Assembly: GCA_913061235.1 (NCBI GenBank)
Contig: CAJXTB010000006.1
Coordinates: 268,116-332,115 of the forward strand
DNA from: an uncultured Pseudomonadota bacterium
GTDB taxonomy: Bacteria > Myxococcota_A > UBA796 > GCA-2862545
Reading direction: 5' to 3'
DNA: 64,000 nt
Within the stretch, counting starts at the first letter, position 1. Each line of letters begins with the position of its first letter. The position numbers and the translations under genes were made by a program. Of this stretch, positions 34,586 through 44,284 are shown piece by piece. The notes beneath the pieces are model-generated. The model saw only the letters and a program-made list of their open reading frames with translations, did not search any database and was not told the DNA's origin.

Positions 34586-37507
34586 CTAGGCCGGTTCGAA
34601 TAGCTTGCGCAGCTCGTCGCCAGAGAGGGCGTTGAGGAATCCAGCGTCCGTTCCCAAGGCAGCATCTGCAAGGGCGCGCTTGGCTTCTTGCAGCTCCAAG
34701 ATGCGTTCCTCCACTGTGTTCTCGGCAATGAAGCGGCACGCCACGACTGGCTTTTCTTGGCCAATACGGTGTGCACGGTCCATGGCTTGTTGCTCCACGG
34801 CGGGGTTCCACCACGGGTCGAGAATCACAACGTAGTCGGCGGCAGTCAGGTTCAGACCGGTACCACCTGCCTTGAGTGACAGCAGGAATACGGGCGGTCC
34901 GTCGTCGCTCTGGAAGTGGTCGACCACACCCTGACGATTGCGTGTTGTGCCGTCCAAGCGTGTCCACTCGATGTCGAGGGACTTGAGACGTTCCTCGACG
35001 CGGTTGAGCAGCGATGTCCACTGGCTGAAGACCAGGAGCTTGTGCCCGTTGCTGACGACTTCCACGAACAGCTCTTCGAGCCGGTCGAGCTTTCCAGAGC
35101 CCGCCGCAGCGTGGTCTCCAGGGAGCAGGGCCGGGTCACATGCGGCTTGGCGCATACGCAGGAGTGCTTCGAGAATATCGAAGGTACGTCCCTTTTCGCC
35201 GGTAGAGAGCATACGTTGGACGTCCGAGTAGCCTGCAATACGCATGGCTTCGTACACCTTGCGTTGCGATTCGGACATCTCGCAGCGGATGACCACTTCG
35301 GTCAGCTCCGGCAGTTCCTTGGCCACCTGCTTCTTCAGACGGCGCAGAACGTACGGCTTGACCCGGCGACGCAGGGCCGTCGCTGCACTCTGCTCACCAG
35401 CCTCGATGGGCTTGGAGAAGCGGTCGCGGAATGAGGCTCGGGAACCGAGGTAGCCAGGCATCAAGAAGCGGAACAAGCTCCACAATTCGTCTAGTCGGTT
35501 CTCTACGGGAGTACCGGAGAGAGCCAGACGGTAGCGACTTGGAACCGAGCACGCTGCGCGGGCGGTCTGGCTGTCGGGGTTCTTGATGGCTTGGGCTTCA
35601 TCGAGAACAATGTACGCCCACTCACGCTCGGACAACAGCTCTTTGTCGAGGCGAAGCAGCGCGTAGGAGGTCAGCGTCAGGCGCGAGTCGTCCATGACTC
35701 GGTTCGGGCCATGGTAGACGTTTACCGTCATGCTTGGCGCGAAACGAGCGGCTTCTCGCTCCCAGTTTCGGATGACGCTTGTTGGCGCCACGACCAGGTG
35801 GTCTCCAGGGGTGTCCAACAGAGCGACCAAGGCTTGAACGGTCTTACCGAGGCCCATGTCGTCAGCCAGGATGCCGTGTAGGTCCACGTTGCGTAGGAAG
35901 CGTAGCCAGCGAATGCCCGTGTTCTGGTATTCGCGGAGCTCGCCAACAAAGTCAGGGGACAGCTCAACTTCAGGGAGTCCCTCGTCGCCTTCGAGCCATT
36001 GACGCAAGCGTTGAAGGTCTGTGGGGACCTCCATCTTGGTCTCTTCGAGCAGCTCGACTAGAGCTGCGGTGCCTTGACGTCCGACAACACCGGTGTTGTC
36101 TCGCGCTTCGAGCAGCTCGCGTAGGATTGGACCGTGCTGGGCCAACCAATCGACGGGAAGAGGTGCCCAGCCGCCATCCATGAGCGGTACGAGTGAGCGA
36201 CCCGTGACCCAGGCGCGAAGCACCTCGTCGACGTCTGCTTCGCCATCTTCCGTCTCAAAGCGAACGTCAACGCCGAATCCACGGTCTTCTTGCTGCACAT
36301 CCAGGTGTGGGATGAGTGGCTTGTGGGTGACGCGGTAGCGCTCGATGTCGGTCTTTCCGTAGACGGGGCCATCGTGCTTGGGGAAGCGTTCGCGAAGGAA
36401 GTCCGCTGCCTCTGCAGGTGGGAGAATGCGAGCCACACCCATAGGTACGCCGAGCATGTCCTCTGCCTTGCGTGTGAGCTGGCGTTCCACACCAATGTCT
36501 CGTGCCGGAACCACGTCCGCTAGGCGCTTGAGCACGCCGCCTTCTAGCTTCGCGATGACCGGGTCGCCGTATACGACCTGGGCGGTGACCTTGAGGCCAG
36601 TAGGCTGGTCTTCGAGGGTAATGGCCACGCGTGGCACACACTGAGCGGCCTTCGGCAGGCGGTCTGTGGCGATGTCTACCGGAATACGCTCGCGCAGACG
36701 CGGGATGGTCTCAGAGACGAGCCCTCCCACTTCGTCCGCCGTAAAGTAGACGGCTTGGACGAGAGTCTTGCGTTGTTGTGCGGAGAGACTTCCGTGGGAC
36801 GTCATCTGCAGGACGTTCTTGGTGACGGCGGCGCCCCGGTACAGCGTGTCCAGGTTCGACGGGCGGACCAGCTGCACCTTGAAGCCTTCTTCGTGGTCGC
36901 TGACGCGCACGCGGAAGGGAAGGGGCTCGCGGGAGATCTTGACGGGCTTGCCGTCGAGTGTCGCGTGTTTGGAACCAGCCAGCTGCGCAATGATCCGGCG
37001 CAAGCTGTCGGCGTTGACCTTGCCACCAGGGTGCATGGCCAAGATGGCCTCAGCCTGGATGTCGGCACGGTCGGCGAGAACGTCACTCTGTGCGAGCGGC
37101 TTGGTCAGCGGGGTGACGCGGCCGTCTGGCCAGTGAAGGTTGCGTGAGACGGTCAGGGTTGTTCCCTTTGCCCGGAACTCGTAGCCAACCTTGACCTTGA
37201 ACTTCTTACCGGGCTTGGGCAGCTCGCCATTGGTGTTCAGGCCCTTGTTGACGGCAATGACTGCGGCGGCGACGTGCAAACAGCATCGTCCCGGCAGGCC
37301 ACAGTCGCAGCCCCAGTCAGGCTCGCCTGGCCACAGGTACACATCGAACGGCTTTGCCCGTCCGCGCGCTTTTACGTGGCAGTGAACTTCATCCCCGTCA
37401 TCGGATACTCCGACTACGCTACCGCTGCGCGCCAGCTCTACGCCGGCGCTCCATGCGCGTGGGGGGGCTGCAGTACGTGCTGCGGTGAGTAGACCGTCGA
37501 GCGCCAT
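34586..37507 (-). CDS. SWIM-domain SNF2-type helicase/ATPase
   Basis: 973 residues from ATG 37507 with GGAGGACGG just upstream; TTG 37561 would be an earlier option with no good site. N-terminus: SWIM zinc finger CDCGLPGRCCLHVAAAVIAV. A long middle region of about 400 residues follows. C-terminal half: SNF2 core with ADDMGLGKTVQALVAL (Walker A), LDEAQAIKN (DEAQ), then the helicase C domain with VFSQWTSLLNRV, AGGTGLNLTAADYV and RAHRIGQEKPV. SNF2 ATPases move along DNA; bacterial SWIM-SNF2 proteins are common in large genomes and their targets are not known. Confidence 0.9.
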   Translation of the reverse strand: MALDGLLTAARTAAPPRAWSAGVELARSGSVVGVSDDGDEVHCHVKARGRAKPFDVYLWPGEPDWGCDCGLPGRCCLHVAAAVIAVNKGLNTNGELPKPGKKFKVKVGYEFRAKGTTLTVSRNLHWPDGRVTPLTKPLAQSDVLADRADIQAEAILAMHPGGKVNADSLRRIIAQLAGSKHATLDGKPVKISREPLPFRVRVSDHEEGFKVQLVRPSNLDTLYRGAAVTKNVLQMTSHGSLSAQQRKTLVQAVYFTADEVGGLVSETIPRLRERIPVDIATDRLPKAAQCVPRVAITLEDQPTGLKVTAQVVYGDPVIAKLEGGVLKRLADVVPARDIGVERQLTRKAEDMLGVPMGVARILPPAEAADFLRERFPKHDGPVYGKTDIERYRVTHKPLIPHLDVQQEDRGFGVDVRFETEDGEADVDEVLRAWVTGRSLVPLMDGGWAPLPVDWLAQHGPILRELLEARDNTGVVGRQGTAALVELLEETKMEVPTDLQRLRQWLEGDEGLPEVELSPDFVGELREYQNTGIRWLRFLRNVDLHGILADDMGLGKTVQALVALLDTPGDHLVVAPTSVIRNWEREAARFAPSMTVNVYHGPNRVMDDSRLTLTSYALLRLDKELLSEREWAYIVLDEAQAIKNPDSQTARAACSVPSRYRLALSGTPVENRLDELWSLFRFLMPGYLGSRASFRDRFSKPIEAGEQSAATALRRRVKPYVLRRLKKQVAKELPELTEVVIRCEMSESQRKVYEAMRIAGYSDVQRMLSTGEKGRTFDILEALLRMRQAACDPALLPGDHAAAGSGKLDRLEELFVEVVSNGHKLLVFSQWTSLLNRVEERLKSLDIEWTRLDGTTRNRQGVVDHFQSDDGPPVFLLSLKAGGTGLNLTAADYVVILDPWWNPAVEQQAMDRAHRIGQEKPVVACRFIAENTVEERILELQEAKRALADAALGTDAGFLNALSGDELRKLFEPA

Positions 37508-37599
37508 CCGTCCTCCGAGCCGACCGCCTACCCATTCTAGGACGCTCTGCCAAGCATCCAAACGGACACCGGTGTAGTGTTTGTGTCCGGAGGGTGTTC

Positions 37600-39687
37600 G
37601 TGCAGCTACCTATTGAGCAGGTCATCGTGCATCGGGATGGCGCGCGTATTCGTCGCGTCGGCAAGGCAAAGGTGGAGAATGGACAGGTTGTTCTCTCGGG
37701 CCTTCCGCTGATGCTGCATGAAGCAAGCGTTCGAGTGAGCAGTGAGTCGACAACCGTGTTGTCGGTGTCTCTTGAACTCGATGTTGAAGGGATTGATCGA
37801 GGGCCGGCACCCGAGGCCATGCGAGCGGTCCGGCAGCTGGAGTTTCAAGTGGCTCTGGCAGAGGCGGAACTGGATGCTGTGCAAGAGCAGCTGGCCCTGT
37901 TGAACGAGGTTACTCCCGCTGAGCCCAGTGACGAGGCCTCGGTTCCTACGGCGGAACGGTTGCTCGCGTGGGGGCAAGTAGATGAGGTGTTCGCGGGTTG
38001 GATGACCGAGGTCTTGACCTCACATCCGAGAATCGTCCAGAACCTTGCTCGAATACGGGAAGCGTTGGAAATCGCGCGAAATGATGCGTCGCAGGTGAGT
38101 GGTGCCGATGCGTGGCGGCATTGGGTGCCAACTCGCCGAGCCATTGTGACCGTCGAAGGGACCGGCGAAGTAGACATCGAGATCGAGTACCGTGTCCTAG
38201 GTGCGTGTTGGACGCCCGCCTACGCTCTGCATGTCAATCCCGACTTCCGGACTGGACGTCTTGTTCTACGTGCGTTGGTCGCGCAGGCAACGGGTGAGGA
38301 CTGGGGACAGGTTGCACTCGCACTGTCGACGGCTCCCATGGTTCAACAAGTAGACGCTCCGACGTTGAAGGCGCGTCGATTGGGCCGCGCACAGCCCATC
38401 TCGCGTGCAGCATGGCGGCCGTTGCCGTCGGATCTGGAGTCCTTGTTTCCCATTGAGCTGGAGCCTGGAGCTGTGCCTCGTGAGCGTGGCGGGCGAGACC
38501 GAGTGGAGGCGCTTGATGCTTCTTGGTCGGATGACACTGTTGCTGCCTTGGACACTGCTGTTCCGCGGTCGAAACGCCGCGCGCGTCTGGCCCCACCGAC
38601 ACCACCTCCAGCGATGGAGCGCAGTAGTCGTGCAAGCAGCGTGGAGACGCCTCAGTCGATTGCCTTTAGTGCCCCCTCGATGGACGAGGAGGTCATGGTG
38701 ATGGGCGGCAGCACGCCTCCCCCAGCGGCAGCGCCTCGCAAGAAGCAGGGGGCCCGACGTCGGCCGGAGCCCACTCCGTCTCCAACTGCGTCCACCGACT
38801 CCTCGGTGATTCCAAAGGCGCTTGACTATGGGTCGCTGCGCATTGCCGACTGGGACGCAGCACCCGGTCAGCGAGGTCGGCTGACGCGCCAGTCATTGAC
38901 CGACCAAGCACTGGCGGCAGGTGTGCCAGCCGCCGCTGTCCGCCATGTTGAACAGGCGCGGTGGACGCTGGAGAGATTGAGTAAGGAAGTCGCGGTGTTG
39001 CCCGTGCCGAACCATCACTCGCGACCCACCGACCGCACAGGAGCCGACTTTCGCTACCAAATGGAGGGGCGTGCGGACATTCCCGCGGACGGTCAGTGGC
39101 ACAGTGTGTCGCTTGTGTCCGAGGCATTGGAGCTGCGGGTACAGTATCGACTCATCGCCCGCGAAGACCCGCGGGTCTTTCGCTCTCTGTCCGCAACAAT
39201 GGTCAGCGCTCTTCCGTTGTTGCCAGGGCCGGTCGATGTGTACGTTGGTGGTCGCTTGGAGTTGACGACGCCGTGGCAAGGCTCGGGACAAGACAGTCCG
39301 ATCGAGCTTGGTCTTGGGCCAGAGGACGCGCTGCGCGTTGCGCGGAATGTTCGCTACCGCGAAGAGTCGACGGGTTTGTTCAGCGGCGGCAGGCGCGTTC
39401 ACACCGAGGTCGAGCTCACCGTTGCCTCGTCATTACCTCGCGCGATTTCGGTCGAGGTCTTCGACCGCATCCCCATCGCCGGTGACGATAGCGTCGCGGT
39501 GTCTCTGGAGAGCGCAGAGCCAACAGCCTCCCCTTGGACGGGAGAGCCGGGCGGGCCCATACTGCGCGGGGGTCTGCGCCAGGAGGTGCACATTCCTCCG
39601 GGCGGTGAGAGCAAGGCCACCCTGCATTGGCATATGAGTGTGGGTTCCAAGTACGAAGTGGATGGGGGAGAGCGTCGTGGCAACTGA
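37600..39687 (+). CDS. DUF4139 family protein (mucoidy inhibitor-like), copy 1
   Basis: 695 residues from GTG 37600, six bases after GGAGG; an in-frame GTG at 37594 overlaps that site. N-terminal DUF4140-type domain (PIEQVIVHRDGARIRRVG with a coiled coil about 95-130), then the DUF4139 core with ACWTPAYALHVNPD, VLRALVAQATGEDWGQVALALST and, near the end, the ELTVASSLPRAISVEVFDRIP strand set. A Pro/Ala-rich low-complexity insert lies in between (about 275-410). Function unknown. The next gene overlaps it by 11 bases. Confidence 0.85.
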   Translation: MQLPIEQVIVHRDGARIRRVGKAKVENGQVVLSGLPLMLHEASVRVSSESTTVLSVSLELDVEGIDRGPAPEAMRAVRQLEFQVALAEAELDAVQEQLALLNEVTPAEPSDEASVPTAERLLAWGQVDEVFAGWMTEVLTSHPRIVQNLARIREALEIARNDASQVSGADAWRHWVPTRRAIVTVEGTGEVDIEIEYRVLGACWTPAYALHVNPDFRTGRLVLRALVAQATGEDWGQVALALSTAPMVQQVDAPTLKARRLGRAQPISRAAWRPLPSDLESLFPIELEPGAVPRERGGRDRVEALDASWSDDTVAALDTAVPRSKRRARLAPPTPPPAMERSSRASSVETPQSIAFSAPSMDEEVMVMGGSTPPPAAAPRKKQGARRRPEPTPSPTASTDSSVIPKALDYGSLRIADWDAAPGQRGRLTRQSLTDQALAAGVPAAAVRHVEQARWTLERLSKEVAVLPVPNHHSRPTDRTGADFRYQMEGRADIPADGQWHSVSLVSEALELRVQYRLIAREDPRVFRSLSATMVSALPLLPGPVDVYVGGRLELTTPWQGSGQDSPIELGLGPEDALRVARNVRYREESTGLFSGGRRVHTEVELTVASSLPRAISVEVFDRIPIAGDDSVAVSLESAEPTASPWTGEPGGPILRGGLRQEVHIPPGGESKATLHWHMSVGSKYEVDGGERRGN

Positions 39688-41200
39688 AACCGTGTCGTCC
39701 CTTGAGCGTATTGAAGTGTTTGAGGACCGCGTCAGCGTGACGCGACACATTCTCCTTCCAGCGGATTCCGGAGCCCAAGCCATTCGGGTTGGCCCCTTGT
39801 CGCCCCTGCTGCGTGTCGGCGGGCTGTCGATCGAGGCGTTGTCGGGTGGGGCTATTGTCGAGGAGGTTCAGCTACGGCGGGACCGTGTCCTTCGCGAAGA
39901 AGCCGACGGTGACAGCCTTGCGGGCCTGCGCAAGGAACTGGAAGCGGCCGAGGATGAGTATGGTGGCTACCAGCGGGGCAAGACCGGTGCTCAATACGTT
40001 CAAGACCGCGCCAAGACGCGGCTAGAGCGTGCTTTGGAGTGGTCGGACCGGGCCTACAACGAGGCGAAGGACGCACCTGCATGGGCTCAGTCCCTTCGGG
40101 AACTGTACGTTGGCGTAGAGCAGGCTTCAAATGCGGTCATGCAGGCTGATTTTCTTCTGGAGGAGCAGGGAGCGGTCGTTCGTGACCTCCACGCTCGCTT
40201 GTCGGATGCGCGTTCTGGGAGTTCGGTCCTGCGCACCTTTGCGACCATCCGGGCCAGTGGAGAGGCCGGTGATGTGCTGGTGATGCGGTACACGCTGCCG
40301 TGTGCGGTCTGGCGACCGGTTCATCGCGCCACCCTTCAAGGCGCGCGGATTCGTTGGGAACTCTCGGCAATGGTCTGGAATGGAACGGGCGAGGACTGGG
40401 CTTCAGCGCTTCTCGTGTGCAGTACTGCGCGGCCGGGTGAGCGCGCGACGCCGCCTTCGCTGACGGATGACATCGTTCAGGCGAGTCGTCGAGGCAAGGA
40501 TGTGCTGGTAGAAGACCGTGAAGAGGATGTTCAGGTTGCCCGCGAGGGTACGGCTAGGGCAACGGATGACGTGCCAGGCGTGGATGACGGTGGGGAGGCC
40601 CGGACCTTTACTGCCGCCGACCCCGTTGACCTTCCGAGCACGGGTCTTCCGACCTTGGTCCGGTTGGACCAATGGGAAGCAGAGGCAGATGTCGCGTGGT
40701 GTTCTGCCCCGGAGATGTCGCCTGCATTGGTACGTGTGACGCGTCAGATCAATGCTGGAACGCGTCCACTGCTCGCTGGGCCCGTTGAGCTGTACGGTGA
40801 CTCTGGCGCACTAGGACGAACAGAGGTGGGGTTTGTACCGCCCGGAGAGCCGTTCGATCTGGGTTGGGGTGCCCACGACGACGTGCGCATTGATCGTCGT
40901 GTGGACCAGTCTCGCTCGGATGCCCGCCTGACCGGCCGAACGAGCCACACATTCGACGTGGTCGTACGTGCCCACAACATGGGAAGCGAAGTCGTCGTCG
41001 CCTGCATCCGAGAGCGGGTACCGGTGAGCGAATTGACCGCGGTGACCGTGCAGAAGCCGAAGGTTCAACCCGTTCTCTCGAAAGGCCCGGATGATGACGG
41101 ATTCTGTGAGTGGAAGCTGTCGCTACAACCCGGACAGTCGCACGAACTGACGTTGTCGTACACCGTGGATGCGGCGAGCAGTGTGACCCTACCGTTCTAG
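39677..41200 (+). CDS. DUF4139 family protein, copy 2
   Basis: 507 residues from GTG 39677, with GGGGGAG six bases upstream inside the previous gene. Same overall order as copy 1 without the Pro-rich insert: RIEVFEDRVSVTRHILLPADSG, coiled coil (about 75-175), CAVWRPVHRATLQGARIRWELSAMVWNGTGEDW, and near the end TFDVVVRAHNMGSEVV. The overlap and shared order point to tandem duplication with both products made from one transcript. Confidence 0.83.
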   Translation: MATETVSSLERIEVFEDRVSVTRHILLPADSGAQAIRVGPLSPLLRVGGLSIEALSGGAIVEEVQLRRDRVLREEADGDSLAGLRKELEAAEDEYGGYQRGKTGAQYVQDRAKTRLERALEWSDRAYNEAKDAPAWAQSLRELYVGVEQASNAVMQADFLLEEQGAVVRDLHARLSDARSGSSVLRTFATIRASGEAGDVLVMRYTLPCAVWRPVHRATLQGARIRWELSAMVWNGTGEDWASALLVCSTARPGERATPPSLTDDIVQASRRGKDVLVEDREEDVQVAREGTARATDDVPGVDDGGEARTFTAADPVDLPSTGLPTLVRLDQWEAEADVAWCSAPEMSPALVRVTRQINAGTRPLLAGPVELYGDSGALGRTEVGFVPPGEPFDLGWGAHDDVRIDRRVDQSRSDARLTGRTSHTFDVVVRAHNMGSEVVVACIRERVPVSELTAVTVQKPKVQPVLSKGPDDDGFCEWKLSLQPGQSHELTLSYTVDAASSVTLPF

Positions 41201-41345
41201 GGCTTTGGCTTGCCGAAGAGCGTGGGTCTGCGGGTAGTCCGCTATCGGGGGGGCAGCCGTGTGGCGCGAGCGCTGCCTACAGAAGGCAGTGAGCCCGCGC
41301 AACCGAGGTCTGACGCGACGCGTCGACCTGGCGTGGGACAGACCG

Positions 41346-41672
41346 CTACTCTGCGATCTTGGCGTGCTCAGCGACTTTCTTCTCGAGGTCGCCGTTCTGG
41401 TACATCTCCCAGACGATGTCCGAACCGCCTTGGAACTCACCGTCGATGTACAGCTGCGGGATGGTTGGCCAGTTGGCGAACTGCTTGATGCCTTGGCGAA
41501 TCTCGTTGTCTGCGAGGACGTCTGACGTCTCGTAGGGGACACCGAGTGAGTTGACGATGCTCACGGCGCGGCTGGAGAAGCCACACTGTGGAAAGTCGCG
41601 GTTGCCCTTCATGAACAGCATCACGCGGTTGTCAGTGACGAGCTTCTTGATTCGGTCTTGAACGTCGGCCAT
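41346..41672 (-). CDS. grxD: Monothiol glutaredoxin, CGFS type
   Basis: 108 residues. CGFS active site at 30-33 ([12 protein letters not shown]), then [19 protein letters not shown] and [19 protein letters not shown], all conserved in Grx4/Grx5. It transfers or stores iron-sulfur clusters and pairs with BolA. GGGAGG precedes ATG 41672. The bolA gene lies 27 bases upstream on the same strand. Confidence 0.95.
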   Translation of the reverse strand: MADVQDRIKKLVTDNRVMLFMKGNRDFPQCGFSSRAVSIVNSLGVPYETSDVLADNEIRQGIKQFANWPTIPQLYIDGEFQGGSDIVWEMYQNGDLEKKVAEHAKIAE

Positions 41673-41699
41673 TTGGGCCTCCCTGTGGGCGGTTCTGGA

Positions 41700-41945
41700 T
41701 TATTCGCCAGTCCAATCGGACGGCTTGAAAGTCTTGAGAGCGAGGGCGTGGATATCAGACTTCATGTGGTCGCCAAGGGCGCCGTACACGAGCTGATGTT
41801 GTGCGACGAGCGACTTGCCGTCGAAGGCCGATGACACGACCCTTGCGGTGAAGTGCTCATGGTCGCCCACGTCGTCAATGACGATGGCGGTACATTCCGG
41901 CAGCTTTTCTTCGAGAATGGCTTTGATGCGCTCGGCGTAAAACAC
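41700..41945 (-). CDS. bolA: BolA family protein
   Basis: 81 residues from GTG 41945 with GGAG five bases upstream; a longer reading from 42011 adds 22 residues without family similarity. BolA fold with FYAERIKAILEEKLPECTAI, DHEHFTARVVSSAF and HMKSDIHALALKTF, including the Asp-Ile-His near the end. BolA and CGFS glutaredoxins form heterodimers that hold a [2Fe-2S] cluster. Adjacent to grxD, so it is the expected partner pair. Confidence 0.9.
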   Translation of the reverse strand: MFYAERIKAILEEKLPECTAIVIDDVGDHEHFTARVVSSAFDGKSLVAQHQLVYGALGDHMKSDIHALALKTFKPSDWTGE

Positions 41946-42035
41946 AGGGACTCCACGGTGGCCGTCCGACGTATCTGCGAGGATGAGGTGCGTCGAGGCG
42001 CGGCATGTCACGATGAATGACGGTCTCGCCCGTGA

Positions 42036-42839
42036 CTACTCGGGAGGCGCACCGAAATCGAGCACCGTCACTCGGTTGCTGCCTTCCGTCTTGAGGGCGT
42101 AGCGACCGCTAGGCACGGCGTTGAACGGGACAATGTAGGCCGCTCGGTCACCGCTGGAGTGCTGGCGAACCTTGCTGACATCAATCATGGCGGCTTGGCG
42201 GGTGAAGTCACGGTCCGAGCTGAAACGAACGCCGAGGTACCACCAATCCTGCATGGTCATGGCATCCCCGTTGCGCAACAGGCGGCGTGGAGTCGACTTC
42301 ACCATCGGAACCAGGCGGGAACTCTGCGCCGCGTCCGGACCGGTCATGACCAGCCACGTTTGGGCATCGATGAGAGGAATGTCGCTCTCAGCGGGGATGC
42401 GACTTGGAAACTCAACGACCTCTTCGGTACCGAGGATGGTCGCTCGTTTGATGTCTCCGTGGGTAGACAGCGGAGTCAGCGTGTCCCCGTGCAAGATGTA
42501 CGAGCCACTACCTTCGGGCGCGCGCAGCACCTCAATGGCGGTCTCGCCGTCACTACTCTGCGCGACAACGCTACCTTCAATGAACCATAGCGCCGAGTTC
42601 ACTGGAGTGATGCTGTAGGCGGAGGACGTCAGACAGGGGCCTTCAATGGTCACTTTGCCGTCAGCGCCTGTTGTACCTTCGAAGACTTGGCAGGAGAACG
42701 ACACCTCGGCCTGGGCGCGCGCGGTCACCGGCACATCGCTCATTGGCTCCCCCGACATGCCGTCGGTGAGAGTGGCTGTGATGGTTCCGGTCGTACATGC
42801 CGACAGGCACAGCACGGCTGTTGCGAGAACTCGCGTCAT
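42036..42839 (-). CDS. Lipoprotein with carboxypeptidase-regulatory-like domain
   Basis: 267 residues from ATG 42839 (GGAG upstream). Lipobox CLSAC, then a domain (about 20-90) with GTITATLTDGMSGEPMSDVPV and strands, like carboxypeptidase-regulatory or Cna-B-type domains. The rest is beta-rich, with RRLLRNGDAMTMQDWWYLGVRF. No function assigned. It lies upstream of bolA on the same strand with a 90-base gap. Confidence 0.75.
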   Translation of the reverse strand: MTRVLATAVLCLSACTTGTITATLTDGMSGEPMSDVPVTARAQAEVSFSCQVFEGTTGADGKVTIEGPCLTSSAYSITPVNSALWFIEGSVVAQSSDGETAIEVLRAPEGSGSYILHGDTLTPLSTHGDIKRATILGTEEVVEFPSRIPAESDIPLIDAQTWLVMTGPDAAQSSRLVPMVKSTPRRLLRNGDAMTMQDWWYLGVRFSSDRDFTRQAAMIDVSKVRQHSSGDRAAYIVPFNAVPSGRYALKTEGSNRVTVLDFGAPPE

Positions 42840-42899
42840 GTTGGCTCCGGGGGCAGATGTTGGCAGTTTCGATGCTGACTGCAAAAGATGCAAGCGTCG

Positions 42900-43733
42900 C
42901 TATCGGAGCTTTCCTGCGAAAGTAGCGGCGAGCCGTTGTGCACGTAGTCGTACGCCTGCTCTGTAGTCTGTCTGGTCTTGGGTAGCGTCACCGTACAGCA
43001 CGCCTCGTGCGCTGACGACCAGTGCACCCAGACCATCGGCTCGGAACAGCGGGTCAGCGGTTGTGGCTGTTCCCCCTTGGGCACCAAAGCCTGGCACGAG
43101 CAACCATGCGTTGGGCATGGCGTCTCTCCAATGGGCGGCTTCTTCTGGGACGGTAGCGCCGATCACCGCTCCAACATCACCCAAGGCATCCGCGCCCATG
43201 GTTGCAAGAGCCTGGGACTGCACCCACTCAGCAACGGCCTCGGCCGCACCGGTTTCGGTCTGCCACAGAGACGCTCCAGGGTTGGAGGTGCGCACCAACA
43301 CGAACAGGCCCTTTCCGGCGTGCTCTTGAAATGGAGTGAGTGACTCTGGGCCCAGGTACGGCGACAGGGTGACGGCGTCTGCGGTGTGCAGGGTCGCTTC
43401 CGCATAGGCTCTGGCCGTGGAGCCAATGTCCCCACGTTTGGCGTCTAAGATCACCATCAATCCAGCGTCTGAGGCGTGTTGTACAACCTGCTCCAGGGCG
43501 CGCACTCCTTGCCAACCCATGCGCTCAAAGAAGGCGACCTGTGGCTTCACCGCGGGCACGACATCGTGCACAACGTCAATCACGCCTCGGCAAAAGTCGA
43601 GCGCGGCTTGTGCGCCCTCTCCGGTGGGAACGCGACCCGGATGAGGGTCGAGGCCCACACACACGGGACTACCAATCCGGCGCACGGCCAATGCCAAACG
43701 CTGTCCAAAAGGGTCGGGGGCTCGCTGCATCAT
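42900..43733 (-). CDS. pyrF: Orotidine-5'-phosphate decarboxylase
   Basis: 277 residues, cytoplasmic. Converts orotidine monophosphate to UMP in pyrimidine synthesis. Family marks: VCVGLDPHP, AVKPQVAFFERMG, ILDAKRGDIGSTA (the D-x-K-x-x-D catalytic motif) and TLSPYLGPESL; the end has VSARGVLYGDA. Length fits the longer (type 2) class. Two ATG codons (43733 and 43730) stand in a row. No other pyr gene is near. Confidence 0.95.
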   Translation of the reverse strand: MMQRAPDPFGQRLALAVRRIGSPVCVGLDPHPGRVPTGEGAQAALDFCRGVIDVVHDVVPAVKPQVAFFERMGWQGVRALEQVVQHASDAGLMVILDAKRGDIGSTARAYAEATLHTADAVTLSPYLGPESLTPFQEHAGKGLFVLVRTSNPGASLWQTETGAAEAVAEWVQSQALATMGADALGDVGAVIGATVPEEAAHWRDAMPNAWLLVPGFGAQGGTATTADPLFRADGLGALVVSARGVLYGDATQDQTDYRAGVRLRAQRLAATFAGKLR

Positions 43734-43765
43734 GCCGGCGAGGGTAACCTCTCTGCGGAGGTTGT

Positions 43766-44284
43766 ATGCGCTGGGTTTGTTTGATGGGTCTGTTCATGGC
43801 CGGATGCGACGACACCTTCGAACCTGCACCACCAGACACATCCGTTGTTGACGATGACGGGTGCCCAGACGGCATGTTTGCGGCCTCGGATGCGTCGTTC
43901 ATTACCTCCCAACTCTCCGTAAACGGCGCTGGGCTGGTGACGGACTTCGTTCAGCAGGGGACCTACGACGGCGTGCCTGCTGCCTGTGCGTCGGATGATG
44001 GCCGTTCGCTGCAGCTCATCTTCGAGGTGGGGGGAATTGGATTTGGTCGGGTCTCCATGACCCACTCGGGTCCCGGTTCGTACGATCCCAACGACACCGT
44101 CGCGACCTTCAGTCTCGATCTCTTTGGTGCTGACACCCCAACAGTCTTCGGAGCCGGGGACTGGCAGTCGGCAAGTTGGAATGTGGAGGAGAGCGAGGGT
44201 GCTGTATTGTCCGATTTCTTTGGTACCGGCTTTGCCGACGACCAAAGCACCGGAATCAACTTTCAGTTGGTGGTGACTCCATGA
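43766..44284 (+). CDS. Lipoprotein, first gene of an envelope operon
   Basis: 172 residues. Lipobox FMAGC and an acidic N-terminal segment, then a beta-rich domain with one Cys pair. GGAGG precedes ATG 43766. The stop overlaps the start of the LolA-like gene (ATGA), so the two are translationally coupled. No family recognised. Confidence 0.78.
   Translation: MRWVCLMGLFMAGCDDTFEPAPPDTSVVDDDGCPDGMFAASDASFITSQLSVNGAGLVTDFVQQGTYDGVPAACASDDGRSLQLIFEVGGIGFGRVSMTHSGPGSYDPNDTVATFSLDLFGADTPTVFGAGDWQSASWNVEESEGAVLSDFFGTGFADDQSTGINFQLVVTP

Noticed and set aside
41201..41345. Terminator between the DUF4139 gene and grxD
   Set aside because: Only a 5-bp imperfect stem (CTGCC/GGCAG) without a T tract was seen, so it was not called.
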